Position numbers and translations under genes: made by a program. A stretch of DNA of 24,276 bases, from positions 1 to 24,276 of the forward strand of contig JBGAIL010000060.1 of assembly GCA_044225565.1 (NCBI GenBank), given 5' to 3'. Of this stretch, positions 7,942 to 15,891 are shown one piece after another. The notes under the pieces are model-generated. The model saw nothing but the letters and a program-made list of their open reading frames with translations. It was not told the DNA's origin and ran no database searches. Position 1 is the first letter of the stretch. Every line of letters starts with the position of its first letter. Source of the stretch: CAVXAE01 sp044225565 (GTDB taxonomy: Bacteria > Pseudomonadota > Gammaproteobacteria > Steroidobacterales > Steroidobacteraceae).

Positions 7942-8564
7942 GGTCCGGCCTTCAGCTTCCCGGCGATCGCCCGGGTGCGAGTGATGCACGTGATCGCCGA
8001 TCCCACGGCAATGACCCACGCGGCCAGCACCAGAACCCATTGAGTGCCGCGCCAGTAGTGCTCCACGATGGCAAGCAGCAGCGCCGCGGTCAACACGGCC
8101 ATGCGATGTTGCTTCGCGAGAGGGCCGCGGAAGTCCTGCTCGAAGCCCAGCGCGCCGCCCATGGCACGGATGTACGCCGTCAGCGCAGCCGCGAGCGCTC
8201 CGAACCAGCCGAGCCAGGGCGTCCCGATGGCATAGCCCAGCGCGACGATGAACAGCGAATCTGCAATGCGGTCGGGAAGCTCGTTGTACAGCGCGCCGCA
8301 CGCCGACTTGCGGCCGCCTTCGATCGCGACCATGCCATCCAGCATGTTGCAGAGCAGGCGCAGCTGCACGCAGACCGCGGTGAGCGCGAAGGAAATGGGC
8401 GCTGACGTGAACAGAATGAAGTAGGCGCCCAGGATGCTGACGAGGACACTGGCGACGGAGATGGAATCCGGCGTGACACCGCCGCGCACCAGGGCTGAAG
8501 CGAGCGCGCGAGCCCATGCGGCGGAACGCGTCTTGAGCGGGCGGCGATTCGCGGGCGTGCTCAT
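7938..8564 (-). CDS. CDP-alcohol phosphatidyltransferase family protein (YnbA-like variant motif)
   Basis: This is a 208-residue multi-span membrane enzyme predicted to move a phosphatidyl group from CDP-diacylglycerol to an alcohol head group. The motif region is at 73-102, with D76-G77-x2-A80, G90, N94, D98 and D102. Against the canonical D-x2-D-G-x2-A-R-x8-G-x3-D-x3-D pattern, the first Asp is Asn73, Arg is Ile81 and the third Asp is Asn94, with an extra Asp at 102. As I recall it, E. coli YnbA shares the Asn/Asp/Asp arrangement but keeps the Arg. The ATG at 8564 is the natural start (MSTPANRR). The gene follows the M28 peptidase by 32 bp and overlaps plsC. The head-group acceptor cannot be named. 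Confidence 0.88.
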   Translation of the reverse strand: MSTPANRRPLKTRSAAWARALASALVRGGVTPDSISVASVLVSILGAYFILFTSAPISFALTAVCVQLRLLCNMLDGMVAIEGGRKSACGALYNELPDRIADSLFIVALGYAIGTPWLGWFGALAAALTAYIRAMGGALGFEQDFRGPLAKQHRMAVLTAALLLAIVEHYWRGTQWVLVLAAWVIAVGSAITCITRTRAIAGKLKAGP

Positions 8565-8596
8565 CGAGCAGATGGCGCTATCTGGAGCGAACGCCG

Positions 8597-10237
8597 CTAG
8601 CGCGCCGCGCGACTGGCCGCCCGGCTCGCGTCGCGCACCTTCCTGAACTCGTCCGCCGGATACCAGTTGGGCCAGGCGTCTCCGTTGGCGAGCTCGCGGC
8701 CGAGCTGGTAGTAGATCGTGAGATCCTGCAGCGCGCCCGACCAGTCCCAGTCGGTGCGGTATTCGTCCTGGGGCTTGTGGTAGCGGTTCGCGACGTAGTC
8801 GTCCGCCGCGGCCTTGCCTGCCGCAGGCCCGCCCTTCACCAGATCCTCGCCGCTCTTCGCGTAGAGCATCGGCACGCCGAGCTTCGCGAGCGGGAAGTGA
8901 TCCGAGCGATAGTAGTAGCCCTTCTCGGGCTGCGGCTCGGCGACCACCGTGCGGCCCTGCGCGACGACCAGCGGCTTCACGATGTCCTCGAGCTGCGACT
9001 TCCCGGCGCCGCTCACTGCGAAATCGCGCGCCGCGCCGTAGATGTTGAGGACGTCCATGTTCACGCCGCCCACTGTTTTCGCCAGCGGGAAGACCGGATT
9101 CTCCGCGTAGTACTGCGAGCCCAGCAGGCCGTATTCCTCCGCGGTGAACCCGAGGAACACCTGAGACCTCCGCGTGGCGCCAGCCTTGCCGAACGCTTCG
9201 GCCAATGCGACGAGCCCGGCGCTTCCCGTCGCATTGTCCAGCGCGCCGTTGCAGATGTCGTCGCCGGCCACGGGAGCGCATCGGCCGAAGTGATCCCAGT
9301 GGGCGCTGTAGAGCACGTATTCGTCCGGCGCACCCTTGCCCGGCAGGATGCCGACGACGTTGCTGGAGACGGTGCGCTCGATGCCGTTGTTGAAGGAAAC
9401 GCTGGCCTTCAGGCCGAGCGGAACGGCACGGAATCCCGGTTTCGCCGCTGCAGCGGACAGCGCGGCGAAGTCCTTCCCGGCCGCGGCGAACAGGCGCCCG
9501 GCCGTCGATTTCTGGATCCAGCCGATGACGTCGGACTGGAAGGCCGCAGGCTTCTCGCCCCGATCGAGGCCCAGTCCCGTGATCACCGTCGGCACGACGC
9601 TCCAGCCATAGGCGGCCGGCTCCGTGGCGTGGACGATGAGCACCGCGGTGGCGCCGCGGCGCGCGGCCTCCTCGAACTTGTAGGTCCAGCGACCGTAGTA
9701 CGTCATCGCGCGGCCGCCGAACGGGCCTTCGAGCGTCGGCGTCTCCCAGTCCGGATCGTTGATGAGCACGACCACCGTCTTGCCGCGGGCATCGATACCC
9801 GCGTAGTCATCCCAGCCTCGCTCGGGCGCGGTGACGCCGTAGCCGACGAAAACCATGTCGCTTTCGTGGAGCTCGATGCGCGGCACGACGCGATAGGTGC
9901 CGATGATGAAATCATCTTTCGGCGCCAGGGTGAGCGGCGCGGCGCCGCCGCTGATGCGCATCGGCGTCATGTCCCTGAAGGCGAGCTTCACGATGGGGAC
10001 CGGTTGCGTCCACTGGCCGTGGTTGCCGGGCTGAAGGCCCGCGGCTTTCATCCGCTCTATGAGGTAAGCAGTGGTTTTCGCCTCGCCCGGTGTGCCAGGT
10101 GCGCGGCCTTCGAATTCGTCGGAGGCCAGCTGCTGCGTGACGGCCTTCAAGGTGTCGAGCGAGATGGGGGCCGGAGCAGCTTGCGCCACCGCGCCCGCGG
10201 CGAACGCCAGGAAGATCGGCAGGCAAGGCACGCGCAT
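8597..10237 (-). CDS. Exported M28-family zinc metallopeptidase
   Basis: This is a 546-residue aminopeptidase-like enzyme secreted across the inner membrane. The signal peptide is residues 1 to about 21 (hydrophobic LPIFLAFAAGA, cut near AQA-AP). A protease-associated (PA) domain appears to be inserted at about 125-270. The M28 catalytic domain follows, with predicted di-zinc ligands H313 (SAHWDH), D334 (GALDNATG), E368 with general base E367 (TAEEYG), D395 (NMD) and H447 (YRSDHFP), all intact. GGAG lies 7 bases before the ATG at 10237. It is divergent from the MFS gene and upstream of the lipid trio. The likely role is trimming N-terminal residues from peptides in the periplasm or outside the cell. 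Any link to the lipid genes is only positional. Confidence 0.95.
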   Translation of the reverse strand: MRVPCLPIFLAFAAGAVAQAAPAPISLDTLKAVTQQLASDEFEGRAPGTPGEAKTTAYLIERMKAAGLQPGNHGQWTQPVPIVKLAFRDMTPMRISGGAAPLTLAPKDDFIIGTYRVVPRIELHESDMVFVGYGVTAPERGWDDYAGIDARGKTVVVLINDPDWETPTLEGPFGGRAMTYYGRWTYKFEEAARRGATAVLIVHATEPAAYGWSVVPTVITGLGLDRGEKPAAFQSDVIGWIQKSTAGRLFAAAGKDFAALSAAAAKPGFRAVPLGLKASVSFNNGIERTVSSNVVGILPGKGAPDEYVLYSAHWDHFGRCAPVAGDDICNGALDNATGSAGLVALAEAFGKAGATRRSQVFLGFTAEEYGLLGSQYYAENPVFPLAKTVGGVNMDVLNIYGAARDFAVSGAGKSQLEDIVKPLVVAQGRTVVAEPQPEKGYYYRSDHFPLAKLGVPMLYAKSGEDLVKGGPAAGKAAADDYVANRYHKPQDEYRTDWDWSGALQDLTIYYQLGRELANGDAWPNWYPADEFRKVRDASRAASRAAR

Positions 10238-10349
10238 CTGGCTTCTCCGGCAGCGGGGAGCGACAGCGTACACTTCGAAGCAAACGGGCTGCCAGTCTGG
10301 CCGAGCGGTGCGACGGCGGACGCCTGCGCCGCGCCAAGGGAGTATCGCC
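10238..10349. promoter_or_regulatory. Divergent promoter region between M28 peptidase and MFS genes
   Basis: This is a 112-bp non-coding gap between two outward-reading genes. It must hold both promoters. It includes a perfect 11-bp palindrome, GCCAGTCTGGC, at 10291-10301, which could be a small operator. I cannot assign promoter boxes with confidence. Confidence 0.5.
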
Positions 10350-11504
10350 ATGCCATCCGCCGACCGCCCGGCCACCCGGCTCGCCACGCGTCTCGCATTC
10401 CTCGTCTCCGGGTTCGGCATCGCGTGCTGGGCGCCGCTGGTGCCGTTCGCGAAAGAGCGCCTGGGAGTGGATGACGGCGTGCTGGGCCTGCTCCTGCTCT
10501 GCCTCGGAATCGGATCGGTCCTCGCGATGACGCTCACCGGCGTGATGAGCGCACGGCTGGGCAGCAAGCCCATCATCATCGCCAGCAGCCTGGTCGTCGC
10601 CCTCACCCTGCCGCTGCTTTCGGTCGCCGGCACACCGCTGGCGCTGGGCGCCTGCCTGTTCGCCTTCGGCGCCGGCCTCGGCTCGCTCGACGTCGCGATG
10701 AACATCCACGCGGTGGAAGTGGAGCACGCGGCGAAGCAGCCGCTCATGTCCGGCTTCCATGCTCTCTTCAGCATCGGCGGGTTCCTCGGAGCAACGGCGA
10801 TGACCCTGATGCTCTCGATGCGTCTCGAAGCGCTGCCGAGCACGCTGATCGGCTCGGTCCTGATCCTCTTCGCCACCGCCGTGGCGTGGCCGCGCCTGCT
10901 CGACAAGGTCTCCACCGAAGCCGGGCCGATGTCCGTCATGCCGCGAGGCATCGTCGTGCTGCTCGCCATCCTGACGGGCATCATCTTTCTCGTGGAAGGC
11001 GCGGTGCTCGACTGGGGCGCCTTGCTGATCACGCGCGCGAACCTCGTACCGGTGACGCAGGGCGGCCTGGGCTATGTCCTGTTCTCCATCGCCATGACGA
11101 CGGGACGGCTCACCGGCGATGCGATCGTGGCGCGGGTCGGAGACCGGCCGACGCTGTTCTGGGGAAGCCTCCTCGCCATTGCGGGATTCGTGATGGTGAT
11201 CCTCGCGCCCGTGGCTGCCGTCGCGATGGCCGGATTCCTCCTCATCGGCCTCGGCGCCTCGAACATCGTGCCGATCCTGTTTCGACGGGCGGGCAGCCAG
11301 AGCGCCATGCCCGTGGCGCTCGCCGTCGCCGCGATCACCACGGTGGGCTATGCAGGCATCCTCGTCGGCCCGGCCGCGATCGGCTACGTCGCGCGGTGGG
11401 TCGGGCTTCCCGGTGCGTTCTGGATATTGGCGGGGCTGCTTTGCGTGGTTACCCTCACCTCCCGGACCGTGACCGCGGAGCACCGCCCCGGGCCGTCCCC
11501 CTGA
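10350..11504 (+). CDS. MFS transporter, YbjJ-like
   Basis: This is a 384-residue inner-membrane major facilitator with about 12 hydrophobic helices. The N-terminal GFGIACWAPLVPFAKERLG and the following LLLLCLGIGSVLAM...GVMSARLGSK are typical of the YbjJ branch. The loop after TM2 carries the MFS motif in reduced form. The ATG at 10350 has GGGA about 8 bases upstream and gives the expected short cytoplasmic N-terminus. The reading frame is open further upstream but shows no family similarity there. The downstream hydrolase starts 25 bp after the stop, so the two are probably one operon. The substrate may be a product of that hydrolase, such as an amino acid derivative, but this is inference. 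Confidence 0.92.
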   Translation: MPSADRPATRLATRLAFLVSGFGIACWAPLVPFAKERLGVDDGVLGLLLLCLGIGSVLAMTLTGVMSARLGSKPIIIASSLVVALTLPLLSVAGTPLALGACLFAFGAGLGSLDVAMNIHAVEVEHAAKQPLMSGFHALFSIGGFLGATAMTLMLSMRLEALPSTLIGSVLILFATAVAWPRLLDKVSTEAGPMSVMPRGIVVLLAILTGIIFLVEGAVLDWGALLITRANLVPVTQGGLGYVLFSIAMTTGRLTGDAIVARVGDRPTLFWGSLLAIAGFVMVILAPVAAVAMAGFLLIGLGASNIVPILFRRAGSQSAMPVALAVAAITTVGYAGILVGPAAIGYVARWVGLPGAFWILAGLLCVVTLTSRTVTAEHRPGPSP

Positions 11505-11529
11505 AGCGACTGCGAGCTGGAGATCTTCG

Positions 11530-13449
11530 ATGCGAGCCACTTCTTCACATCGCCGCGGCGCCGTGCTGGCGCTCTGCACATTCGCCTTCCTCTGCCTCGC
11601 CGGCGAGGGCCGTGCGGAGCCGTTCGACGTCAGGGCCCACTACGACAAGGCCGAATACCGCATTGCGATGCGCGACGGGGTCCACCTGTTCACCACCGTC
11701 TACACCCCGAAGGACACGTCGCAGCGCTATCCGCTGCTGATGCGGCGCACGCCTTATTCGGTGGAATCCTACGGCCCGCAGAAATTCCACGACTGGCTGG
11801 CGCTCGCGCCCAGCGAGGCCTTCCTCCGCGAGGGCTACATCTTCGTGCTGCAGGATGCGCGCGGCCGTTACAAATCCGAAGGGGACTGGGAAGACTTCCG
11901 GCCGCTGCGCACCAGTCGCCGCGACACCGACGAAACCACGGACACGTACGACACCATCGAGTGGCTGCTCCGCCACGTGCAACGGAACAATGGGCGTGTC
12001 GGGCTCTGGGGAATCTCCTACGACGCGTGGTACACGATGATGGGCCTCATCGAGCCGCACCCCGCGCTGAATGCCGCTTCGCCGCAGGCGACCACGGGCG
12101 ATCTCTTCCTGGGCGACGATCTCCATTTCAACGGCGCGTTCCAGCTGATGATCGTGAACTGGGTGCTGTACATGAACCAGTCCGCCCGGGCGCGCGGTGA
12201 GCAGGCCGAGATGAAGCTGCCGGAAGACACCTTCGGTCAGCCCTGGGCCTACCGCGCCTTCCTCGAAGCCGGCCCGACCGCTGAATGGGATGCGAAGCAC
12301 TTCGGGAACGGGCTCGGCCCGCAATGGGCCAACGTGCTCTCGCACCCGGACTACGACGAATTCTGGCGCCGTCGCAACATGCTCGAGCCGCTGAAGGACA
12401 TCCGCGTTCCCGTGCTGAACGTCAGCGGCTGGTTCGACACGTTCGACCTGTTCGGCCAGATGGCGACCTACAAGGCGATCGAGCGGCAGGTTCCGCGCAA
12501 TGCGAGCACGCTGGTCGCGGGACCGTGGCGGCACGGCGGCTGGCAGCTGGACGACGGCGGGCATCTGGGAGACATCCAGTTCGGATCGAGGACGTCCGAG
12601 TACTTCCAGGAGCAGATCGCCCTTCCCTTCTTCCAGCGCCATCTCAAGGGCAAGGGGGACTGGGCCGCGCCCGAGGCCGTGGTGTTCGAGACGGGCGGCA
12701 ACGCCTGGCACCGCTTCGACCAGTGGCCGCCGGCGAACGTGACGAAGAAGAGCCTCTATCTGCGCGCCGGTGGACGTTTGAGTTACGACGCACCGGCGGA
12801 CACCTCCGCCGATGCGCGCGACGAATACGTGAGCGACCCCGCGAAGCCCGTGCCTCACTCCACGAAGATCACCGCGGATGCCAACGACAACTGGCGGATC
12901 GAGGACCAGCGGCTCAATTCCACGCGGCCCGACGTGCTGGTGTACGAGTCCCCGGTTCTCGAGCAGGACGTCACGATCGCGGGACCCGTCGGCGTGAGGC
13001 TCTTCGCTTCGACTTCAGGCACCGATTCCGACTGGATCGTGAAACTGGTGGACATCTACCCGGGCGATACCCCGGCGGAAAAGAAAGAGTCGGGCGAAGT
13101 GAGGATGGCGGGCCATCAGATGCTGGTGGGCGTGGAGGTCATGCGCGGGCGATACCGCGAGAGCTTCGAGCACCCGCGAGCCATGAAGCCCGACGAGCCG
13201 ACGCCGATCGCCTTCGACATCCTGGACCGCTTCCATACCTTCAGGAAGGGGCACCGCATCGCGGTGCACGTGCAGAGCTCGTTCTTCCCGTTCGTGGACC
13301 GCAATCCGCAGACGTTCGTCGACATCTACCACGCCAGGCCGGAGGACTACCGCAAGGCGACGCAGCGCATCTCGCGCTCGGCTTCGATGGCTTCGCATCT
13401 GGAGTTGCCGGTGCTGGAGGAACGCCAGCCGGTCAGAAATCCACGCTGA
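11530..13449 (+). CDS. Exported CocE/NonD (S15) hydrolase, alpha-amino-acid ester hydrolase-like
   Basis: This is a 639-residue serine hydrolase with a signal peptide (residues 1 to about 29, ending GRA-EP). The whole length follows alpha-amino-acid ester hydrolases (AEHs) such as that of Xanthomonas citri: RYKSEGDWEDFRPLR, TDETTDTYDTIEWLL, HPALNAASP, SGTDSDWIVKLVDI, SSFFPFVDRNPQ. The triad is Ser163 (GISYDAW), Asp303 (SGWFD) and His335 (GPWRHGG). The nucleophile elbow has Ala166 where the family has Gly (G-x-S-Y-x-G). A C-terminal jelly-roll domain is present (about 430-630). GGAG sits 7 bases before the ATG. AEHs hydrolyse or transfer alpha-amino acyl esters and amides, including some beta-lactams. 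The actual substrate here is unknown. Its last 17 bases overlap the convergent TBDR gene. Confidence 0.93.
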   Translation: MRATSSHRRGAVLALCTFAFLCLAGEGRAEPFDVRAHYDKAEYRIAMRDGVHLFTTVYTPKDTSQRYPLLMRRTPYSVESYGPQKFHDWLALAPSEAFLREGYIFVLQDARGRYKSEGDWEDFRPLRTSRRDTDETTDTYDTIEWLLRHVQRNNGRVGLWGISYDAWYTMMGLIEPHPALNAASPQATTGDLFLGDDLHFNGAFQLMIVNWVLYMNQSARARGEQAEMKLPEDTFGQPWAYRAFLEAGPTAEWDAKHFGNGLGPQWANVLSHPDYDEFWRRRNMLEPLKDIRVPVLNVSGWFDTFDLFGQMATYKAIERQVPRNASTLVAGPWRHGGWQLDDGGHLGDIQFGSRTSEYFQEQIALPFFQRHLKGKGDWAAPEAVVFETGGNAWHRFDQWPPANVTKKSLYLRAGGRLSYDAPADTSADARDEYVSDPAKPVPHSTKITADANDNWRIEDQRLNSTRPDVLVYESPVLEQDVTIAGPVGVRLFASTSGTDSDWIVKLVDIYPGDTPAEKKESGEVRMAGHQMLVGVEVMRGRYRESFEHPRAMKPDEPTPIAFDILDRFHTFRKGHRIAVHVQSSFFPFVDRNPQTFVDIYHARPEDYRKATQRISRSASMASHLELPVLEERQPVRNPR

Positions 13450-15823
13450 GCGAGAAGATCATGTTCCGGTCGGGCGCATACAGCGCCTCGCCCACCTCGG
13501 CGTAGACCAGGCTGTACAGGTACTTCCGGTTCGTCAGGTTGTTGACGACGAGCGACGCCTTGAGATTGCGCGCGAGCTCGGCGCTCAGGGCCAGATCCGC
13601 GACGAGATAGGACTTCTGCTCGAAGATGATCGGATTGCCGTCCGCATCGAAGACGGGATTGAAGTCGAGGTCGTATACATTGACGGCACCATACGTGCGC
13701 CCCTGGTAGCGCAGCTGCAGTCCCGCGGTGAGGTTCCTGAGCTCCGGCACCCGGTACGTCGACGCCAGCTTCAGGGACGTGCGGGGCGCGTACGTGCGCG
13801 CCGGATCCCCGTGGTGGTCCTCGATCGAGAGCCTGGTCAGGCCGCCGCTGACCTCGAAGTTGCTCGTGACCTTGCCCGCGACCTCGAGCTCCCAGCCCCT
13901 GGATCGGGTATCGACGCCTTCGTAGTAGCTGTAGAACGGGTCGGGATTGTCCCCCGCGTACTCCGCCACGTTGCTCTGCTTCGTCCAGAAACCCACGGCC
14001 GTCACGTAGAGCTTCTTGTCGAGCAGCTCGCTCTTGAGCCCCAACTCGAGGTTCTTTCCCTTGACGGGATCGAGGCGCCTGCGGTCGATGTCCACTTCCG
14101 ACTGCGGGTTGAAGATGTTGGTGTAGCTGGCGTAGAGCGTCACCTGCGGCACGAGATCGTAGAGAATGCCGACATATGGGCTGAACTGGCCATCCTTGCG
14201 CCCGGCATCCTGCCCGTAGTTCACTCCACTGGTCCTGAGCCGTGAATAGCTTCCACCTGCGATCACCTTCAACGGGTCCGCCAGATTGAGCTGCGAAGCG
14301 ACGTAGAAGCGGTCGAGCTCCTCCTGGACGTCGAGCCGGAGGATCCTGGGCGGATACGCCGGCCTCGGGATCGCATCCGGATCGCTCAGCGTACGCAAAT
14401 CCGGATAGGGCAGATAGCCACCCCCTTCCAGCTCTCCTTCCCACTGACGACCGTCCGAGCGGGAATGAGATGCTCCCACGGTCAGCTGGTGCCGACGGCC
14501 AAACAACGTGAAGGGACCCGAGGCGACCACGTCGCCGTAGTAGCGCTTGTAGTCGGACTCGTAGTCCGCGGTATACCCGGCGACACCGAGACCGGTCCCG
14601 CGGTCCGGGAAGCCGTAGGGATACAGGATCGTCGGGCTCTCCTGGAATCGGCTGTAGGTCACGATGCCTTTCGTCTTCCATTCGCCCACGTTCCACGCGA
14701 GCTCGGCGAAAGCCTGCTGGTCCGTCACCGGCCATTGCGCCCAGGGCGGGGCGAAGTTCACGGACCGCGGATGGTCGATGCGGCCGCCATCCGCGTAGAA
14801 GTGGATCGGCGAGCCCCAGGACGAGCCTTGGGTCTCGTTCTTCTGGTACGTATAGCCGACCGTCGCGGTGAGGTCGTCGGTCAGGTCTGCGGCGAGCAGC
14901 AGGCCGAGTACGTTGCGCTCGAGGTGATAGAAATCGAGATGGCTGTCGCGCTGCTCCCGCGCGGCGATCAACCGGCCGCGGAAGCGGCCATCGTCGTCAA
15001 GCGGTGCGTTGAGGTCGAACTCGCCGCGCCAGCGGTCGTAGCTGCCGGCGTAACCCGTCCCGTGGAAGCCGAACGCCCGCTGCGGGCGCTTGCGGATGTA
15101 ATTGATGGTCGCGGAAGGATTGCCGATGCCGGTGACGAGCCCGTTCGCGCCGCGCACGATCTCGATCTGCTCGAAGAGGTACGTGTCGACGTCGCCGTAC
15201 TGGATTCCCGAGATCAGCGGCAGGCCGACCCCGTCGACCTGGAAATTGGTGACGTCGAAGCCGCGCGCATTGAAGACCGTGCGATCGGTCTCGCCGCGGT
15301 CGACATTCACGCCCACGGCCTGGTTGATGAGCTCGCTGAAGCTCGTGAGCGCGAACTGCTCGATGCGGTCGCGGTTGAGGACCGTGACGGACTGCGGAGT
15401 CTCCCGCAGAGACAACTGCAGCCCCGTCGCCGAAGCGCTGCGCTCGTCGAAACGGATTCCCGTGACGACCACCGTGTCCGGCTCGGAGGGCTCGCCGGAC
15501 GCGGCCGAGTCCGGCGCCGAGATCAGGATGGCCCCACTCGCGTCGGTGCGCATGACGAGCGGAGTGCCTTTGATGAGCGCGGTGACCGCCGCCTGCGGCG
15601 ATTCCGCGCCGGCGACGCCCCGGGTCTTCAGGCCCTCGATGCGCTTGTGGTCGTAGAGGAGCTGGATGCCGGTCTGCTCCGCGAGCAGCTCGAGAGCGTC
15701 GTCGAGCTCCCCGGCGGGAATGGTGATCGATCTGGGGGCTTCGGCCTGCGCTGCGGCCGCGAGCAACGCGAGGCCGGCGGCCGCGACGAGTGCTCGAAAC
15801 GAGGATCCGAGGGGCTCGAACAT
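13433..15823 (-). CDS. TonB-dependent siderophore receptor with STN signalling domain
   Basis: This is a 796-residue FpvA/FhuE-type outer-membrane receptor. The signal peptide covers residues 1 to about 28. The STN (secretin/TonB N-terminal) domain at about 31-105 includes ITIPAGELDDALELLAEQTG and ends in GAILISA; it is the part that contacts FecR in surface signalling. A TonB box (DTVVVTG) follows. The plug has ETPQSVTVL, NARGFDVTNFQVDGVGLP and IEIVRGANGLVTGIGNPSATINYIRKRP. The barrel ends in the canonical aromatic SLSVDF. GGGAGA lies about 6 bases before the ATG. It follows the sigma-FecR gene by 68 bp, the standard layout of a ligand-sensing regulon. The ligand is probably a ferric siderophore. 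It is paralogous to the receptor at the right end of the window. Confidence 0.96.
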   Translation of the reverse strand: MFEPLGSSFRALVAAAGLALLAAAAQAEAPRSITIPAGELDDALELLAEQTGIQLLYDHKRIEGLKTRGVAGAESPQAAVTALIKGTPLVMRTDASGAILISAPDSAASGEPSEPDTVVVTGIRFDERSASATGLQLSLRETPQSVTVLNRDRIEQFALTSFSELINQAVGVNVDRGETDRTVFNARGFDVTNFQVDGVGLPLISGIQYGDVDTYLFEQIEIVRGANGLVTGIGNPSATINYIRKRPQRAFGFHGTGYAGSYDRWRGEFDLNAPLDDDGRFRGRLIAAREQRDSHLDFYHLERNVLGLLLAADLTDDLTATVGYTYQKNETQGSSWGSPIHFYADGGRIDHPRSVNFAPPWAQWPVTDQQAFAELAWNVGEWKTKGIVTYSRFQESPTILYPYGFPDRGTGLGVAGYTADYESDYKRYYGDVVASGPFTLFGRRHQLTVGASHSRSDGRQWEGELEGGGYLPYPDLRTLSDPDAIPRPAYPPRILRLDVQEELDRFYVASQLNLADPLKVIAGGSYSRLRTSGVNYGQDAGRKDGQFSPYVGILYDLVPQVTLYASYTNIFNPQSEVDIDRRRLDPVKGKNLELGLKSELLDKKLYVTAVGFWTKQSNVAEYAGDNPDPFYSYYEGVDTRSRGWELEVAGKVTSNFEVSGGLTRLSIEDHHGDPARTYAPRTSLKLASTYRVPELRNLTAGLQLRYQGRTYGAVNVYDLDFNPVFDADGNPIIFEQKSYLVADLALSAELARNLKASLVVNNLTNRKYLYSLVYAEVGEALYAPDRNMIFSLSVDF

Positions 15824-15891
15824 GAACTCTCCCGATGCGGCGTTCCGATGGGCGCCGTTCGGTTACATAGGACGATCCGCGGGGCGGACTC

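Noticed and set aside
8777..10474. A 565-codon plus-strand frame across the M28 peptidase
   Set aside because: It is antisense to a peptidase with all zinc ligands intact, and its own translation shows no domain or plausible start.
9912..11579. A 555-codon minus-strand frame across the MFS gene
   Set aside because: The protein is highly charged and low in complexity, while the opposite strand encodes a proper 12-helix transporter.
15861..15867. TGTAACC on the minus strand upstream of the STN receptor as an ECF-type -35 box
   Set aside because: No matching -10 sequence was found at 16-17 bp, and the same motif was not seen before the sigma gene, so a sigma-specific promoter is not supported.
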